A DNA stretch of 8,516 nt, taken from NCBI GenBank assembly GCA_937900975.1, contig CALCPC010000866.1, positions 1-8,516 on the forward strand. The letters run 5' to 3'. The position numbers and the translations under genes are program-made. Below, in pieces: positions 6,097 through 8,516 of the stretch. The stretch is from an uncultured Paracoccaceae bacterium. Its GTDB lineage: Bacteria > Pseudomonadota > Alphaproteobacteria > Rhodobacterales > Rhodobacteraceae. How positions within the stretch are numbered: the first letter of the stretch is position 1; each line of letters starts with the position of its first letter. The notes beneath the pieces were generated by a model, which was not told the DNA's origin, searched no databases, and saw only the letters and a program-made list of their open reading frames with translations.

Positions 6097-7150
6097 CTAG
6101 CTGTTCAGTCCCAGCATCTGGTGGGTCGCATTAGGATGGAGCGCTTTGGCTCTGATGTCCAGAATTTGCAAATGTATTCGTACCGTCCAAAGCCGCTTAG
6201 CGTCTTGAAACGACGGGCGAATTTGTCGGTGTCGAGGACGTCGCTGAGGTGACTGAGCAGTTGATCGTGGCTGTCGTAGTGGTGTCGCTTCACTGTCGCG
6301 TGCCTGATCGTCCGGTTCATCCGTTCGACCGATCCGTTTGTCCACGGATGGTTTGGCTTGGTCAGCCGATGCTCGAAACTGTTGGCCCCGCAGATCGGAT
6401 CGAACAGCATCTTGCGGAACGTCACGCTGTCTCGGTTTCGACGCTGCCCTGCGAGTTGGATGCCCTTGTCCGCTGCGCGGCGGGGTATTTCCCGAGAGGG
6501 GGTGAGAATGGCGTGGACCTTGAAAGGCACAGCCTCAAGCAAGTGTTCAAGGATTTCCGAAGCGGTCTTGCGATTGGCTTCCTCGACACGCTGGGCCATG
6601 GCGAACTTGCGGGTTCGGTCAATGGCTCCAAAGAGATAAAGTAGGATGCGAAAAACCTGGCTCGACCAACGTGGCCTAAAATCAGGGATTTCAACGCGTT
6701 AGATGATGATAGACGGTTCAAGTATTTCGCATTCCGCTTTGGCGCTTGCCTGCCTCGGCGATATCGATGCTGAAATACCCACTTGAGTATCGTTCGGCCT
6801 TCTGGCGGTTGGGTTTGTCGCCTTCGGCGTCGGGCAACCGAGGAATGTCATGCCTTTGCAGACGGCGATGCGATGAGGATATCGTCAGGTGTGGGATTGA
6901 TGGCCGCAACGCGCAGAGACAATCGTTTAGCGGGAGCAGGGTGTGTCGCCGGAACGCGACGACCATCGCGTCCTCTTTCTCGCTGAGAACGGTTGAGCGT
7001 GGTTCCTTTGCCCCGGTCTTCTGGCCCTCAACCGTTTTGCGCCTCCGCCATTTCGCAACCGTCTTGGGGGTGATCCCCACCGCCCGGCTCAGCTCCGCGA
7101 TCGAAGCCTGCCCCTTTCGGGATCATGCTGCGCAGTGCCCGGCCGGGAAG
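6097..7150 (-). pseudogene. Decayed IS481-family transposase
   Basis: Read on the minus strand this follows the order of an IS481-type DDE transposase but is broken into frames. The first part (about 7120-6745) gives a helix-turn-helix, QASIAELSRAVGITPKTVAKW, then EPRSTVLSEKEDAMVVAFRR, TLLPLNDCLCALRPSIPHLT, LQRHDIPRLPDAEGDKP and YFSIDIAE with the first catalytic Asp (codon 6763-6765). A 103-bp segment (6642-6744) then interrupts it. The second part resumes at LYLFGAIDRTRKFA and continues through a candidate second Asp (6468-6470), EHRLTKPNHPWTNGSVERMN with the Glu codon at 6324-6326, and YEYICKFWTSEPKR. A further frameshift near 6140 is needed to reach the family C-terminus HQMLGLNS and the stop at 6097-6099. 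The N-terminus is also out of frame near 7120, with an in-frame TGA. No intact transposase can be made. Family assignment rests on recognised motifs; the outer ends of the element were not fixed. Confidence 0.88.
6638..6744. mobile_element. 103-bp insertion with imperfect terminal inverted repeats inside the transposase
   Basis: The transposase reading breaks between the codons for GK and LYLF, and 103 bases (6642-6744) sit between. The ends form an imperfect inverted repeat of about 22 bases, roughly 17 matching: AAAGTAGGATGCGAAAAACC at the left (from 6638) and, reversed from 6740, AAAGCGGAATGCGAAATACT. The shared core is ATGCGAAA. Inside are a short dyad, AAATC-AGG-GATTT, and the palindrome AACGCGTT. 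It has no coding capacity and carries stops in the minus frames. The segment is markedly less GC-rich than its surroundings. It resembles a MITE or a terminal remnant of another insertion sequence; no source element was recognised and no clear target duplication was found. Confidence 0.55.
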
Positions 7151-7511
7151 TGGATCGCTGTCGATGCGCTCGGATCGCGTGCGTCCCCTCTCGGCAGATT
7201 TCTTTCAGAAATCGCCTGCCGGGCAACAATGCGAGGCGCTGCCATGACGTCATTGGCCCAGAGTGCTTTCTTCCATTCAAACGACAGGATCACATCCTCA
7301 AACCGTGGGATCAAACAGCCGGACCCCGGTTGTGGTTTTTACCGCTCCTGCGGGGCCGAAACGGCGGCGCGGCCCACCCAAGGCGCCCGGCTTTGGTCGC
7401 CCGGTCACCGTCCCGCGCGACCGTGCCCCCGCGTGGCGCAGCACCGCCTGTCGGTCCGGCCGGGCTTTGCATCTTTAGACTTCTTTAACCAAGGCCCACC
7501 AAGATCGACGC
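7151..7511. other. Non-coding stretch between the transposase remnant and dprA
   Basis: No gene could be supported here. The part at about 7200-7320 is less GC-rich than its flanks and probably holds the upstream end of the decayed insertion sequence; GGATCA occurs twice (about 7288 and 7310). A minus-strand frame starting near 7314 (MIPRFEDVILSFEWKKALWA) runs to 7123 but matches nothing I know. From about 7320 the sequence is GC-rich again. A relatively AT-rich patch at 7466-7490 just before dprA is a plausible promoter site, without clear -35/-10 boxes. Confidence 0.4.
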
Positions 7512-8516
7512 ATGGATGCTGTCGGTCCTATCCCGCCTGCCACCGCGTTCATGGCGCCTTCGTTATCGGCGGATGAGCGGCTTAACTGGCTTCGGCTTGC
7601 ACGCTCTCGCCGGGTGGGGCCGGCGACGTTCTTTCGGCTGATGGAGCAACATGGCAGCGCCGGCGCCGCGCTGGCCGCGTTGCCCGGGATCGCCGCCAGC
7701 GCCGGGATAAAGGCCTACGCCCCCTGTCCGAAGGCTGCGGCAATGGCCGAACACGCCGCTGGGATCCGGGCCGGCGCGCGGCTCGTCTGCTTTGGCGAAC
7801 GCGGCTACCCGCAGCGGCTGACCGACCTCTCCGACCCGCCGCCGTGCCTCTGGATCCGCGGCGATGCGGCGGCGGCGGACCGGGGCGGCGTCGCCCTTGT
7901 CGGCGCGCGCAATGCGTCGGCGCTCGGCCTGCGCATGGCGGAGGTTTTGGCCCGCGACCTCGCCGCTGCGGGTCTGCCGGTGATCTCGGGCCTGGCGCGG
8001 GGGATCGACACCGCCGCGCACCGCGCCGGTCTTGCCGCGCGCACGGTGGCGGTTCTGGCCGGCGGCGTTGACTGCATCTACCCGCGAGAGAACACCACGC
8101 TTGCGGACGAGATTTGTGCAAGCGGCGCGCTTCTGTCCGAAATGCCCGTCGGTCTTGTCGCGCAAGCCCGGCATTTTCCGCGCCGAAACAGGATCATCTC
8201 AGGGCTCGCCGATGCGGTGGTGGTGGTCGAGGGCGCGGCGCGCTCGGGCTCGTTGATTACCGCGCGGCTTGCGCTCGACCAGGGGCGGGAGGTTATGGCG
8301 GTGCCCGGACACCCGTTCGATGCGCGGGCCGCGGGCTCCAACAGTTTGATCCGGGACGGGGCCATTTTGGTTCGCTCTGCCGCCGATATTGTGGAGGCTT
8401 TGACCGGCGCGCGGCCGGATCGCGCGGTGCCAAAAGCCTCGACCGAAGACGGGCCACGTCCGGCCGCCGGGGTCCGGTCGCGCGATGGGCCCGTGAGTGG
8501 GGAAGACAGGGGCCCG
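7512..8516 (+). CDS. dprA: DNA-processing protein DprA (3' end outside the window)
   Basis: DprA/Smf binds single-stranded DNA entering the cell during natural transformation and loads RecA on it. It is also widely kept in bacteria not known to be competent. The frame is open for 335 codons to the window edge. The N-terminal helical part (about 19-60, LSADERLNWLRLARSRRVGP) precedes the Rossmann-like DNA-binding domain. Family motifs are present: GGVALVGARNAS with G131-A-R-N134, VISGLARGIDTAAH (S159-G160-L-A-R-G-I-D166), VLAGGVDCIYPREN, HFPRRNRIISGL (221-232) and ARSGSLITARLALDQGR (from about 243). After about residue 310 the sequence is Pro/Arg-rich linker; the usual C-terminal winged-helix (DML1-like) domain would lie beyond the window. 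ATG 7512 is the first start after an in-frame TAG at 7476; ATG 7551 is an alternative. No strong ribosome site is seen. It carries no visible defect. Confidence 0.97.
   Translation, partial: MDAVGPIPPATAFMAPSLSADERLNWLRLARSRRVGPATFFRLMEQHGSAGAALAALPGIAASAGIKAYAPCPKAAAMAEHAAGIRAGARLVCFGERGYPQRLTDLSDPPPCLWIRGDAAAADRGGVALVGARNASALGLRMAEVLARDLAAAGLPVISGLARGIDTAAHRAGLAARTVAVLAGGVDCIYPRENTTLADEICASGALLSEMPVGLVAQARHFPRRNRIISGLADAVVVVEGAARSGSLITARLALDQGREVMAVPGHPFDARAAGSNSLIRDGAILVRSAADIVEALTGARPDRAVPKASTEDGPRPAAGVRSRDGPVSGEDRGP

Noticed and set aside
6422..6721. Minus-strand 99-codon frame starting in the 103-bp insertion
   Set aside because: It starts inside the insertion and then reads the transposase DNA in the wrong phase.
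7123..7314. Minus-strand 63-codon frame upstream of the transposase remnant
   Set aside because: It looks more protein-like than most shadows at its start but matches nothing I can name and ends in decayed insertion sequence. Not annotated as a gene.

Overview
The window reads as an alphaproteobacterial chromosome segment, most likely from the Rhodobacteraceae. The basis is high GC content, the cytochrome c oxidase order coxB-ctaB followed by a small ATGA-overlapping reading frame, an alphaproteobacterial-type CoxB with an acidic insertion in its cupredoxin domain, and tldD diverging from coxB. No rRNA, tRNA or CRISPR array was seen.

Layout. (1) Positions 1-2002, minus strand: an operon coxB -> ctaB -> small partial ORF that builds the CuA subunit and heme O for an aa3-type oxidase. 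(2) Positions 2003-2140: a divergent intergenic region. (3) Positions 2141-3571, plus strand: tldD, the metalloprotease subunit that works with TldE/PmbA. (4) Positions 3572-5358: about 1.8 kb of unusual sequence holding a C-rich/G-rich tract and two different degenerate tandem repeat arrays, both with a 27-bp (nine-codon) basic period. (5) Positions 5359-5871, plus strand: a GNAT-family acetyltransferase. (6) Positions 6097 to about 7150, minus strand: a decayed IS481-family transposase. It is frameshifted and interrupted by a 103-bp segment with inverted-repeat ends. (7) Positions 7512-8516, plus strand: dprA, cut by the window edge.

The housekeeping genes (ctaB, coxB, tldD, dprA) are intact and ordinary. 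The block between tldD and dprA (about 3.9 kb) looks accessory. Its most interesting part is the pair of 27-bp repeat arrays. Array 2 is exactly 18 units with no length change. Differences between units fall mostly at every third base in the best-conserved part of the repeat. This suggests the arrays are or were protein-coding nonapeptide repeats. Strand and frame cannot be settled from sequence alone: plus- and minus-strand frames share the same wobble positions, and the best minus-strand frames each carry one amber codon. I could not assign the arrays to any repeat family I know.
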